In this document: one piece after another, positions 48,083 to 60,549 of the stretch
How the letters are laid out: the number at the start of each line of letters is the position of its first letter
Position numbering within the stretch: the stretch's first letter is position 1
Source of the DNA: Nemertoderma westbladi
Lineage: Eukaryota > Xenacoelomorpha > Nemertodermatida > Nemertodermatidae
Reading direction: 5' to 3'
NCBI GenBank assembly: GCA_032718475.1
Contig: JAUCBJ010003286.1
Location: 19,030 to 83,029 of the forward strand
Length of the DNA stretch: 64,000 bases
Made by a program: the position numbers and the translations under genes
The notes under the pieces: generated by a model
Told to the model about the DNA's origin: nothing
The model's database searches: none
Seen by the model: the letters and a program-made list of their open reading frames with translations, nothing else

Positions 48083-51000
48083 ATGGGAAATGCAATAGAT
48101 CCAGAGAAGGTTGTGGTGCCTGACATCGAGGAGTTGTTTAAAGTAGATCCCTTACTCAAGATATATTCTACTGAATTGAAACGGAGATACGGAATATTCC
48201 AACAGAAACTAAATACGATCGTGGAACACGAGGGCAGTTTGGATGAGTTTACTCGCTCCTACCAACGGTACGGCCTCCATAGACAGCCGGACAACTCGGT
48301 AACCGGGTTGGAATGGGCGCCAGGGGCCGAGGCTCTACTCATATGGGGCGACTTTAATAACTGGGACAAAGTAAGACACCCGTATACGAAAATGGCGTAC
48401 GATAAGTGGGAGATTCGTATTCCTCCTAACGAGGACGGGACCTGTCGCATAAAGCACGGCGATCGTCTCAAGTTGATTGTCGTCAAAGGCGACAGTTTGT
48501 TGCACCGAATATCGCCGTGGTCTTCCTACGTGATGCAGAGCTCCAACAACCCAGTGTACACGACGGTTTTCTACGACCCGCCCACCCCCTACCAGTTCAA
48601 CCACCCTAGAATCCTGTCGTCCCCATCGAGTCTGCGGATTTACGAGGCGCATATCGGTATCTCTTCCCCGGAGCCCAGGATCGCTTCCTACACCGAGTTC
48701 GCCTCAAACGTCCTCCCGCGGATCGCCGCCAACGGATACAACGCCCTGCAGATAATGGCCGTTATGGAACACGCGTACTACGGTTGCTTTGGTTACCAGG
48801 TTTGTGGGAACACAATCTGTCTACCCCACGTATAGTCAGTTAGTTACCGTACCGTAGAGCAATTGCTTTCAATATCCAAGAACCATAAAATATTACAGCA
48901 TTTCTTTGAATATATTTTCGTTATTCAGATTGCATGAAATTTGAAACAGAGATAGTTTCACCTCCCGACCACTGACTGGGTGAGCCAGAATTTTTATTTT
49001 TCCTTTCAATCTTTAGCTACAAGCGTTTAAAAAAAGTGTCTCCGTCGATATTGCACCAGTTACAAATCAGTTAGCGGTATTCTTCTATCTTATATAATAA
49101 TAATATAGAGGAATAATAATAGCACCATATTACACCATGTCCTGGAATATAGTGTCGTTATTCAGGTACCTGCCCCCCCCCCCCCCCCCCCCCCCCTTAG
49201 CTACAAGCGTTTGAAATAGGTGTCTCCGTCGATATTGCACCAGTCACACCGCAGTTATTCTTCAAACATTTAGTGATTTGTTGGTACTAGTGGAAAGCTG
49301 ACCGTGCAAGGAACCAAATATGTAAAAATATGTGAATTTGGTCGGGAAATAGCTGAGATATGGGCATTCGAATTTTGCATGTACAGTATTAGCTTCCACT
49401 GCAGGCCATTTATTCTATTAAATAAATTCACAATGTTCTAGAACATTTTAATTATGTATGAATATCTATATACTAGCATTGTCATGTAGGCATTGCATTG
49501 TTGCCAAGCTACTGATGAGATAAACAAAATGTTCTAGAACATTTTAATTATGTATGAATATCTATATACTAGCATTGTCATGTAGGCATTGCATTGTTGC
49601 CAAGCTACTGATGAGATAAACAAAATGTTCTAGAACATTGTGAATTTATTTAATAGAATAAATGGCCTGCAGTGGAAGCTAATACCAAGGACTTCTAGAA
49701 CATAGTATACATTCTACTAATATACGAATATATACTATGTTCTAGAAGTCCTTGCTAATACATGCAAAATTCGAATGCCCATATCTCAGCTATTTCCTAA
49801 CCAAATTAAAATATTTTTACATATTTGGTTACTTGCGCGGTCAGCTTTCCACTAGTACCAACAAATCACTAAATGTTTGAAGAATAACCGCGGTGTAACT
49901 GGTGAATTATCGACGGAGACACTTTTTTTAAACGCTTGTAGTTAAAGAATGAAAGCAAAAATAATAATTGTGGCTCACCCAGCGAGGATGAGGGAGGTGG
50001 AACTTTCTCTATTTCAAATTTCATGCAATCTCATTACGATTTGAAAAAAAATTTGGGGGGGGGGGCGGTACCTGAATAACGACACTATATTCCAGGACAC
50101 GCTGTATAGCCATAACAGGATAACACACTTAGTAAGGTGGTTTAGCGAAAGTTGAATGAGTTACGAAAACGCTAAAAATAAATATGGGAATATAAGAGAG
50201 AAAAATCCCATGCTCTGAAAAATATATGTTGTGGAAGATATTTTAATTAAATTCTAAAGAATTAGGCCTACAAGGTTTAAGGAAGACTACGGATAGAATA
50301 GTAATGTTCTAGAATAATTTCTTTAATTGTAATTCTGCAATCAGATCCCCCAATTAATTTTTAAATACCGGTATATCAATAATATCGTTTTATGAGATAT
50401 TAACTTTTTAACTGTAAATTACCATTTACGTAATTTATCTGCTAGGAAATCAAACATATAATATTATGTACCTAACCTTTGACGTGTGGCATCATGAGCC
50501 TCAGGAAGTTTCACCTCATTTCCATGAGTGTGTTTTATGTTATTAAATTTTGTGGTCTTTAATTTTAATTTTAAACGATAAAATTGTTAAACGATAAAGA
50601 ATCCATTCTAGTATATAACCAATCCTAGTAACCCACTCTTTCGGCACCTACCCTAAATCGTATTAATAGACAGTTTAAGACATTTCTTCTGTAATGTCTA
50701 CAATTAGAACGTACAAAAAAAAATTACACTTTTCATTTTATAATTGAACATTTTTCGAGCGATTTTATGTTATTTTATATTCAAGTTGTTATTTTTTACT
50801 GTGCGCCTAGAACACCGTTTATACGGAGCTTTTTTTTAATAATAATAATAATCCATCCTAGCAACCCACGCTTGTAACCCATCCTTGTAGTGTAGTCGAC
50901 TATTAGTAGACCATCCTTAGTACCCCTCCTAGTAATTCATATTTAGTAACCCATACTAGTAAAGTAATCCATTCTAGTAACCCCCACTCGTAACCCACAC

Positions 51001-54000
51001 TACTAACCCATCGTAGTAACCCATCCCAGACCCAGTAACGCTCACTAGTGACCCATCCTAGTAACACACATAAGCAATCCATCCTAGTAACCCTCACTAG
51101 TCTACTATCCTAGTAACCCATCATAGTGTAACCCACACTAGTAATCCTCACTAGTAACCCACACTAGTAACCCTCACTGGTAACCCATCCTAGTAACCCA
51201 TCACTAGTAACCCATCCTAGTAACCCACACTAGTAACCAATCCTATTAAGTAACCCTCACAAATAACCCATCCTAGTAGCCGTCCTAGTAACCCATCCTA
51301 GTTACCCTCACTAGTAACCCATCACTAGTGTCCTATGCTAGTAACCATCACAAGTAACCCTTCATAGTTTACCCTCACTAGTAACCCTCACTAGTAACCC
51401 TCACTAGTAACCCATCACTAGTGACCTATACTAGTAACCATCACAAGTAACCCATCATAGTTTACCCTCACTAGTAACCCTCACTAGTCTACCATCCTAG
51501 TGACCCATCATATTAAGACTAGTAATCCTCAATAGTAACCCACACTAGTAACACTCACTGGTGACCCATCCCAGTAACCATCTTAGTAAACCTCACTAGT
51601 GACCCATCCTCGTAACCCTCACTGGTGACCCATCCTAGTAACCATCGTAGTAAACCTCACTAGTGACCCATCCTAGTAACCCATCCGAGTAACCCATCCT
51701 AGTTACCCTCACTAATAATCCATCCTAGTACACCTCACTAAAGACCCATCCTATTAACTCACCTTAGTAACCCCTCCAAGTTACCCTCACTAATGACCCA
51801 CCCTAGTAACCCATCCTAGTAGCCCATCCTAGTTACCCCCACTAATGAAATGACCCATCATAGTAACCCATCCTAGTTACTCTCAGTAATGAACTGACCC
51901 ACCATAGAAACCCATCCTAGTAACCCTCACTGGTGAGGTGACTGATCCTAGTAACCTTCACTAGTGACCCATCCTAGTAAACCTCACTTGTGACCCATCC
52001 TAGTAACCAATCCGAGTAACCCATCCTAGTTACCCTCACTAATAACCCATCCTAGTAACCCTCTCTGGTGACCCATCCTAGTAACCCTCACTGGTGGCCC
52101 ATCCTTGCAACCCATCCTAGTAACCCTCACTAGAGACCCATCCTAGTAACTCACCCTAGTAACCCATCCAAGTTACCCTCACTAATGACCCACCCTAGTA
52201 ACCCTCACTAGTGACCCATCATAGTAACCCATCCTAGTTACCCTCACTAATGAAATGACCCATCATAGTAACCCATCCTAGTTACCCTCACTAATGAAAT
52301 GACCCATCATAGTAACCCATCCTAGTAACCCTCTCTGGTGACCTATCCTAGTAACCTTCACTAGTGACCCATCCTAGTAACCCATCTCAGTGACCCATCC
52401 TTGTAACCCTTACTAGTAACCCTCACAAGTTGATGATCCTAGTAACCCATCCTAGTTAGGTACCTTCACTAATGACCCGTCCTAGTAACCCTCACTGGTG
52501 ACCCATCGTAGTAACCCTCACTAGTGACCCATCCTAGTAACCCATCCTAGTTACCCTCACTAATTACCAATCCTAGTAACCCTCACTGGTGACCCATGCT
52601 AGTAACCTTCACTAAGTGACCCATCCTAGTAACCCATCCTATTTACCCTCACAAATGACCCATCCTAGTAACCTACCATAGTAACCCATCCTAGTAACCC
52701 TCACAAGTTACCCATCCTAGTAACCCATCCTAGTTACCCACCCTAGCAACCCATCCTAGTAACCCATCATAATTACCCGCCCTAGTAACCCGTCCTAGTA
52801 TCCCATCCACTTTAACTTTTAGGTGACGAGTTTCTTCGCGGCTTCCAGCCGTTTCGGTACTCCGGACGAGTTCAAACAGCTGGTTGACACGGCGCACGGA
52901 TTGGGACTGCGAGTCTTCCTGGACGTTGTCCACAGCCACGCGGCCAACAACGTCCTCGACGGCCTCAACCAGTTCGACGGGACCACGTCCTGCTACTTCC
53001 ACGACGGGTCCCGCGGCAGCCACACCCTGTGGGACAGCCGTCTGTTCGACTACAACAACTGGGAAGTCCTTCGCTTCCTGTTGAGCAACCTCCGTTGGTG
53101 GGTGGAGGAGTACCGTATGGACGGGTTCCGTTTCGACGGTGTCACCTCCATGTTGTACCACCACCACGGTATAGGGACAGGGTTCGGCGGTCACTACAGC
53201 GACTACTTTGGGGTTACCGTGGATACGGACTCTCTAGTCTATCTGATGCTCGCCAACCACATGGTCCATTCGTTGTACCCCGGGTTCACAACGGTGGCGG
53301 AGGATGTGAGCGGGATGCCTGCGCTCTGTCGTCCCGTGTCCCAGGGCGGGCAGGGGTTCGACTACCGGCTGGCGATGGCGATCCCCGACAAGTGGATCCA
53401 GTTGGTGAAGGATCAGTCGGACGAGCAGTGGAACCTAGGGGACGTCGTGTGGACGCTGGTCAACCGCAGACACGGGGAGCGGTGCATTGCCTACTCCGAG
53501 TCGCACGACCAAGCCCTGGTCGGGGATAAAACTCTGGCATTCCATCTGATGGACAGCGAGATGTACAGTCGGATGAGCAAACTCTCGCATCCCAGCTTGG
53601 TCATCGACCGGGGCATCGCGTTGCTCAAGATGATCCGTTGTATAACCCACTCGCTCGGCGGGGAGGGCTACCTCAACTTCATAGGCAACGAATTCGGCCA
53701 TCCGGAGTGGTTGGACTTCCCTCGCCCCGGTAACGGGTTCAGCTACTACTACGCCCGACGGCAGTTCAACCTCGTGGACGATAAAGCACTCAAGTATCAT
53801 TTCCTCAACGACTTCGACGCGGCATTGAACGGCCTCGAGGAGGATAGAGGTTGGTTGTCGGCTCCGCAGGCCTACGTTAGCTGCAAACACGAGGGGGACC
53901 GTGTGATAGCATACGAGCGAGCTGGTTGCCTATTCGTACACAACTTCCACTGGGGCCAATCCTTTACCGATTACAGGGTCGCCGTGGATACGCCGGGACG

Positions 54001-54166
54001 GTACCGCGTTGCCCTGGATACAGACAGCTCGGCGTTCGGTGGACACGGTCGGCTAGACCCGTCTACGGTCTACGTCGCAGAGGAGGGTGAGTTTAACGAC
54101 CGTGCAGCCAGTGTCACCTTTTATCTACCAACTCGCACCTCATTAGTTCTCGTTCCTTGCAATTAA
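48083..54166 (+). CDS. GBE1: 1,4-alpha-glucan branching enzyme (glycogen branching enzyme), two exons
   Basis: Exons 48083-48799 and 52823-54166 join in phase 0 (CAG|GTTTGT donor, TTTTAG|GTG acceptor) to give 686 aa, close to the 702 aa of human GBE1. The enzyme cuts alpha-1,4 glucan chains and rejoins them by alpha-1,6 links in cytosolic glycogen synthesis. Exon 1 carries the N-terminal helical segment and CBM48-like domain ([19 protein letters not shown], about residues 74-92) and the start of the GH13 barrel ([23 protein letters not shown]). Exon 2 holds the catalytic regions: DVVHSH (273-278), GFRFDGVTS with nucleophile Asp344, VAEDVSG with acid/base Glu399, and ESHD with Asp468. The C-terminal beta domain follows ([13 protein letters not shown]...FTDYRV). 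All active-site residues are present. Exon 2 is notably GC-rich. One intron is far fewer than in the vertebrate gene. Confidence 0.97.
48930..50105. mobile_element. Foldback element in the GBE1 intron
   Basis: Two long inverted arms. The left arm (about 49128-49445) begins ACACCATGTCCTGGAATATA, then a 24-bp poly(C) run (49173-49196), CTACAAGCGTTTGAAA, GTGTCTCCGTCGATA, GTGGAAAGCTGACCGTGCAA, GAGATATGGGCATTCGAATT, and TGTTCTAGAACA. The right arm (about 49626-50105) carries the same blocks in inverse order and ends in the complement of the left end after an 11-bp G run. A partial second copy of the left arm lies at 48930-49080. The centre has a 96-bp direct repeat (GTTCTAGAAC at 49435, 49531 and 49627). 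Inside the right arm is a smaller hairpin (AAGGACTTCTAGAACATAGT at 49684 with its complement at 49732). No ORF. Part of it matches 19490-19800. Confidence 0.85.
50106..50849. other. Unique GBE1 intron sequence
   Basis: AT-rich intron DNA; nothing else supported. Confidence 0.4.
50850..52805. repeat. AGTAACCCATCCT minisatellite in the GBE1 intron, about 2 kb
   Basis: Degenerate tandem units of mostly 13-14 bp, alternating AGTAACCCATCCT with AGTAACCCTCACT and GTGACCCATCCT; local higher-order blocks such as AATGAAATGACCCATCATAG occur near 51840, 52248 and 52290. The array ends 17 bp before the splice acceptor of GBE1 exon 2. Confidence 0.95.
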
Positions 54167-54942
54167 ATTAGTTCTGCTTCAGTGCTTATTATAATTATTG
54201 TGCTTTAATAATTTTTTTCTCGCGATAACTGGCCTCTCGGCCGAGTTGAATATTTGCATTACAATGATGTTGCTATAATCATGTGGTGCTGAATCTAAAC
54301 TTGATAATTAATGCAATTCCTATTGGCTGTTATCGCTGTCGGGGACCAATAGTCTATTTATAGATTATTGATTATTTCAGAATATTGATTATTACAGATT
54401 TGTATTACTCTATAAGTTTCATAAGTTTCAAGTTATAATTGTTTCATATATTTAATAATAATGGTAAGAGAATTAATGTAGTTGGTTAGTTAGGTCTAAT
54501 AGTATTGTCGTATTTTAATCGTGTTTAATTCAACTCTTCATTGCCATGAATTAAGAGTGATTTGAGTTCTACTCAGGTTTAATGTGCTTTTATTTTTTCC
54601 ATGAGGTCACAATATCGACAAATATTCGACATCTAAATATAGCGTGTATTATTTTCGGTGATTCATGTACTCTGTTATTTGAGGTACTTTGGTTTGTGAG
54701 ATGTAGATTATTGTGTTATTCTCTGTGCTGTATATATTATAACCTAGGTAAACCACTTTTGAAACAAACACGGTATTTACGAACAGTGAAACAATTATAT
54801 TTCGGTTATTGATATTTAATAGTAATTATTGTTAACGAAAATAATTTTGTTTTTTGTCGAGTTTTGCCCGGAATCAAATTACAATATTGATGGGGAGAGA
54901 AAATATATGCTACTTAATATGATATGAAAATCTATTATATAT
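54167..54942. other. 3' flank of GBE1
   Basis: AT-rich non-coding DNA. The ORF at 54582-54812 has no recognisable domain. Confidence 0.4.
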
Positions 54943-54949
54943 ATGATAC

Positions 54950-57900
54950 AAAATCATTATCTTTGTGAATGTGTGACCATGATCTCTGGTGGTCCTACCG
55001 CCCATTCTCTATGTGAATGTACGACCAAGATCTTTGGTGGTCCTACCGCCCTTTCTCTATGTGAATGTGTGACCATGATCTTTGGTGGTCCTACCGCCCT
55101 TTCTCTAGGTGAATGTGCGACCATGATCTCTGGTGGTCCTACCGCCCTTTCTCTATGTGAATGTGTGACCATGATCTTTGGTGGTCCTACCGCCCTTTCT
55201 CTATGTGAATGTGCGACCATGATCTTTGGTGGTCCTACCGCCCTTTCTCTATGTGAATGTGCGACCATGATCTCTAGTGGTCCTACCGCCCTTTCTCTAT
55301 GTGAATGTGCGACCATGATCATTGGTGGTCCTACCGCCCTTTCTCTATGTGAATGTGCGACCATGATCTCTAGTGGTCCTACCGCACATTCTCTAGGTGA
55401 ATGTGCGACCATGATCTTTGGTGGTCCTACCGCCCTTTCTCTATGTGAATGTGCGACCATGATCTTTGGTGGTCCTACCGCCCTTTCTCTATGTGAATGT
55501 GCGACCATGATCTCTAGTGGTCCTACCGCACATTCTCTAGGTGAATGTGTGACCATGATCTTTGGTGGTCCTACCGCCCTTTCTCTATGTGAATGTGCGA
55601 CCATGATCTTTGGTGGTCCTACCGCCCTTTCTCTATGTGAATGTGCGACCATGATCTCTAGTGGTCCTACCGCCCTTTCTCTATGTGAATGTGCGACCAT
55701 GATCTTTGGTGGTCCTACCGCCCTTTCTCTATGTGAATGTGCGACCATGATCTCTAGTGGTCCTACCGCACATTCTCTAGGTGAATGTGCGACCATGATC
55801 TTTGGTGGTCCTACCGCACATTCTCTATGGAAATGTGCGACCATGATCTTTGGTGGTCCTACCGCCCTTTCTCTATGTGAATGTGCGACCATGATCTTTG
55901 GTGGTCCTATCGCCCTTTCTCTATGTGAATGTGCGACCATGATCTTTGGTGGTCCTACCGCCCTTTCTCTATATGAATGGGCGACCATGATCTTTGGTGG
56001 TCCTACCGCCCTTTCTCTATGGAAATGTGCGACCATGATCTTTGGTGGTCCTACCGCACATTCTCTATGGAAATGTGCGACCATGATCTCTGGTGGTCCT
56101 ACCGCCCTTTCTCTATGTGAATGTGTGACCATGATCTCTGGTGGTCCTACCGCCCTTTCTCTATATGAATGGGCGACCATGATCTTTGGTGGTCCTACCG
56201 CCCTTTCTCTATGGAAATGTGCGACCATGATCTTTGGTGGTCCTACCGCACATTCTCTATGGAAATGTGCGACCATGATCTCTGGTGGTCCTACCGCCCT
56301 TTCTCTATGTGAATGTGTGACCATGATCTCTGGTGGTCCTACCGCCCTTTCTCTATATGAATGGGCGACCATGATCTTTGGTGGTCCTACCGCCCTTTCT
56401 CTATGGAAATGTGCGACCATGATCTTTGGTGGTCCTACCGCACATTCTCTATGGAAATGTGCGACCATGATCTCTGGTGGTCCTACCGCCCTTTCTCTAT
56501 ATGAATGGGCGACCATGATCTTTGGTGGTCCTACCGCCCTTTCTCTATGGAAATGTGCGACCATGATCTTTGGTGGTCCTACCGCACATTCTCTATGGAA
56601 ATGTGCGACCATGATCTCTGGTGGTCCTACCGCCCTTTCTCTATGTGAATGTGTGACCATGATCTCTGGTGGTCCTACCGCCCTTTCTCTATATGAATGG
56701 GCGACCATGATCTTTGGTGGTCCTACCGCCCTTTCTCTATGGAAATGTGCGACCATGATCTTTGGTGGTCCTACCGCACATTCTCTATGGAAATGTGCGA
56801 CCATGATCTCTGGTGGTCCTACCGCCCTTTCTCTATGTGAATGTGCGACCATGATCTTTGGTGGTCCTACCGCCCTTTCTCTATGTGAATGTGCGACCAT
56901 GATCTCTAGTGGTCCTACCGCACATTCTCTAGGTGAATGTGTGACCATGATCTTTGGTGGTCCTACCGCCCTTTCTCTATGTGAATGTGCGACCATGATC
57001 TCTAGTGGTCCTACCGCCCTTTCTCTAGGTGAATGTGCGACCATGATCTCTGGTGGTCCTACCGCCCATTCTCTAGGTGAATGTGCGACCATGATCTTTG
57101 GTGGTCCTACCGCCCTTTCTCTATGTGAATGTGCGACCATGATCTCTAGTGGTCCTACCGCACATTCTCTAGGTGAATGTGTGACCATGATCTTTGGTGG
57201 TCCTACCGCCCTTTCTCTATGTGAATGTGTGACCATGATCTTTGGTGGTCCTACCGCCCTTTCTCTATGGAAATGTGCGACCATGATCTCTAGTGGTCCT
57301 ACCGCCCTTTCTCTATGTGAATGTGCGACCATGATCTTTGGTGGTCCTACCGCCCTTTCTCTATGGAAATGTGCGACCATGATCTCTAGTGGTCCTACCG
57401 CACATTCTCTAGTTGAATGTGTGACCATGATCTTTGGTGGTCCTACCGCCCTTTCTCTATGTGAATGTGCGACCATGATCTTTGGTGGTCCTATCGCCCT
57501 TTCTCTATGTGAATGTGCGACTATGATCTTTGGTGGTCCTACCGCCCTTTCTCTATGTGAATGTGCGACCATGATCTCTAGTGGTCCTACCGCCCTTTCT
57601 CTATGTGAATGTGCGACCTTGATCTCTAGTGGTCCTACCGCACATTCTCTAGGTGAATGTGTGACCATGATCTCTGGTGGTCCTACCGCCCATTCTCTAT
57701 GTGAATGTGTGACCATGATCTTTGGTGGTCCTACCGCACATTCTCTATGGAAATGTGCGACCATGATCTCTAGTGGTCCTACCGCCCATTCTCTATGTGA
57801 ATGTGCGACCATGATCTTTGGTGGTCCTATCGCCCTTTCTCTATGTGAATGTGCGACCATGATCTTTGGTGGTCCTACCGCCCTTTCTCTATATGAATGG

Positions 57901-58310
57901 GCGACCATGATCTTTGGTGGTCCTACCGCCCTTTCTCTATGGAAATGTGCGACCATGATCTATGGTGGTCCTACCGCACATTCTCTATGGAAATGTGCGA
58001 CCATGATCTCTGGTGGTCCTACCGCCCTTTCTCTATGGAAATGTGCGACCATGATCTTTGGTGGTCCTACCGCACATTCTCTATGTCAATGTGTGACCAT
58101 GATCTTTGGTGGTCCTACCACCCATTCTCTAGGTGAATGTGCGACCATGATCTTTGGTGGTCCTACCGCCCTTTCTCTATGGAAATGTGCGACCATGATC
58201 TCTGGTGGTCCTACCACCCATTCTCTATGTGAATGTGCGACCATGATCTTTGGTGGTCCTACCGCACATTCTCTATGTCAATGTGTGACCATGGTCTCTA
58301 GAAGGCCAAC
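54950..58310. repeat. 48-bp tandem array, about 70 units
   Basis: The unit is exactly 48 bp (for example CCATGATCTTTGGTGGTCCT followed by ACCGCCCTTTCTCTATGTGAATGTGCGA). Variant positions include TTTGGT/TCTGGT/TCTAGT, CCCTTTCT/CACATTCT and TATGTGAA/TATGGAAA/TAGGTGAA. A higher-order pattern of four units (192 bp) is visible: the rare ATATGAATGG variant recurs at 55971, 56163, 56355, 56499 and 56691 (steps 192, 192, 144, 192) and again at 57891. Because 48 is a multiple of three and the unit lacks stops, ORFs of 1154 aa (plus) and 999 aa (minus) run through it. Differences between units are mostly non-synonymous in the plus frame, so a protein-coding role is unlikely. Confidence 0.95.
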
Positions 58311-58667
58311 TATCACTGAGTACTTGAAAGGCGCCTATTCCTATAATGATCTAACATGCCCCATTGATTTATACTTATTGAAACTTCAGAAGCTGATTTA
58401 TTATTAATAAATCTATGATCTTCAAAGCCCATAATATCAACTAATAACACCCAGTTAAATTGTTCTCTTCTTGCTTTGCTTTTACATAGTTGGTAACTTT
58501 TCTACCCTTATTTTAATCCTCACAACTACCGGCCTATTTTGATACTTACCTGTTGTTTTTTTTTAATGAGGTCAACTTTCTTGTAAAAAGTCAATATGGT
58601 TTTCGTATTTATTAGTCATTCTACTGTCTAATTTATTTCATTAGGATGATAAATTACCTACTCCTGT

Positions 58668-60541
58668 CAGTGCCGGATTAACCTTAAGGCATATAAGGCA
58701 CGTGCCTTAGGGCCTGCCGAAAATTCGGGCCATTTTTTCTCAGCCAGCGTGTCATTCCTGTGAAAAAAATAATTTTATCTGAAAAGTCCACATTTTTTCT
58801 CACTAAAATTTTTAGAAAACAGAGCAAGAAAGTGCATCTTTCACCTACTTTCTATCCCTAAATTTGTGATAGAAAGTGCAAAATTCTATCCAGTCGACCG
58901 ACAGGGTGCTGTGTTATTAGTTCGAGACCTGATGGCAGGGAAATAATAAAACATGGGCAGTAAAACTTTAAAGTGCTAATTATGAACTTGGCAGAATGGA
59001 GAATTTAATTTTATTTATTTGTGAAAAATTATTTGTAGTTAGGCTCTTAAACTTTCTAGAACAACCAAATAATGACGTGGTGACATACTGGAAATACTGT
59101 ACATAGTAAATGTATTGCGTGGAGATATGATAGTGCGAAACTAATTTTTTTTATGATAGTGCGAAACTAATTTTTTTTACCGGAAACGAGTTTTATAAAT
59201 ATAGGCCCTAATAGATAAAATAAGAGAAAAGAAAGATGATAAATTAGTTGTAGATAAAATAGTTGTTGATAAAAAAAAACGCGTCAGAAATAACTTCTTG
59301 TTACTAATTTAATTTAATTTAATTTAACCGAAATTCAGATGTTCTGCCCTCGTGTATTGAATTTTGCATTCGATGGTATTTTAGATGCAATTCCTGCAAA
59401 ACCTAAAACTCTCGGACAGCATAATTGAATTTGGGTAAAATAAAATTTGTGACTAAAAGTGCTTATTTCCGAGACTGTTCTCTTATAGAAGAACATTACT
59501 TTCTCAGCAAGTCCAAATTTAGATCAGAAATATTATATCTTTGCACTAAGCCCACACTTTTTACCTCAAAACTGCTCTTTTCAACAACATAATATTTATA
59601 TTGCTGATATTTATGACTCTCTGTATAAAAAAACCTTTTTATCAGTTTGTCGATTTTGACTTTTTTCATCACTAAATTCCCTGCTACTATTTAATTTTTT
59701 ACTCAATTGCCATCAAACATATACCAAAATATTCAGCAGCTTTAGGACTACAATCGTTGGTTTTGTAAAACATGGCCGTTTGGATCTGTCTAGAACTTCT
59801 TCTAGACTTCTATACTCTGTCTATTACAAAATATTTAAATCCCAAAATATAGCCCGGAAATACTAAAACCCCCATAAATTTTCCAAAAGCAATAATTTTG
59901 TGCTAAAATTTTCATAGAAGATAGTCTACATATCTAGCTCAATTTTACCAAAGTCTTGGACCAAGAACTTCAATGCAGGTGGTTATACAGATCCTTAAAT
60001 GTGAGCTAATTTACATATAAATGCCTCAAAATTTATACAATTTTTGAAAAAAAAACCGACCTGCTCAAAATTGCCGTATTTTTCGAACAAACGGTTTATG
60101 AAGCTATCTATACTCCGTGTTCATAGTATATAAAATATCACATATCATTGTGTTAAAGTTTCAGAATAGTAGCTTTATAAATAAAACAATTAGATTTTGG
60201 GTAATGGTCCCATTAATATATTAAAAATGTAAGCGTGAGAAATTCTACTAAAACCATTACACTTTTTATAGCAAAGGTTTTATAGTCATAATAATATGCC
60301 GTTTAGTAATGTTACAATTCTTGATGAAAACTATTATTGCATAGTACTTATTATTAAAGTACTTAGTACTTATTTGCACGCTGTATCCAACGAAAATACT
60401 CTATTTTTCCTTCGCAACATTTTCACAGTTTTTAGCAGCTTTTTCTTTTGAAAGGGTTTGCGGAAAAATATCAATTTTCGGGCCATTTTTGGAGATTACT
60501 AAAATGTGCCTTAGGGCCACCAGAGGCTTAATCCGGCACTG
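58668..60541. mobile_element. Non-autonomous hAT-type DNA transposon, 1.87 kb
   Basis: Both ends are CAGTGCCGGATTAA in inverted orientation (14-bp perfect TIR), followed inward by related CCTTAGGGCC / GGCCCTAAGG blocks and GGCCATTTTT-type segments. The element is flanked by a perfect 8-bp duplication ACTCCTGT (58660-58667 and 60542-60549). TIRs beginning CAG and an 8-bp TSD are the hallmark of the hAT superfamily. No transposase ORF is present, so the copy depends on an autonomous relative. The preserved TSD suggests a fairly young insertion. Confidence 0.93.
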
Positions 60542-60549
60542 ACTCCTGT

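Noticed and set aside
50850-52805. Telomere-like repeat (contains GGGTTA on the minus strand)
   Set aside because: Unit is 13-14 bp and degenerate; no run of TTAGGG is present.
54943-58407. 1154-aa plus-strand and 999-aa minus-strand ORFs
   Set aside because: 48-bp unit is open on both strands and unit differences are mostly non-synonymous, so I treat it as a minisatellite.
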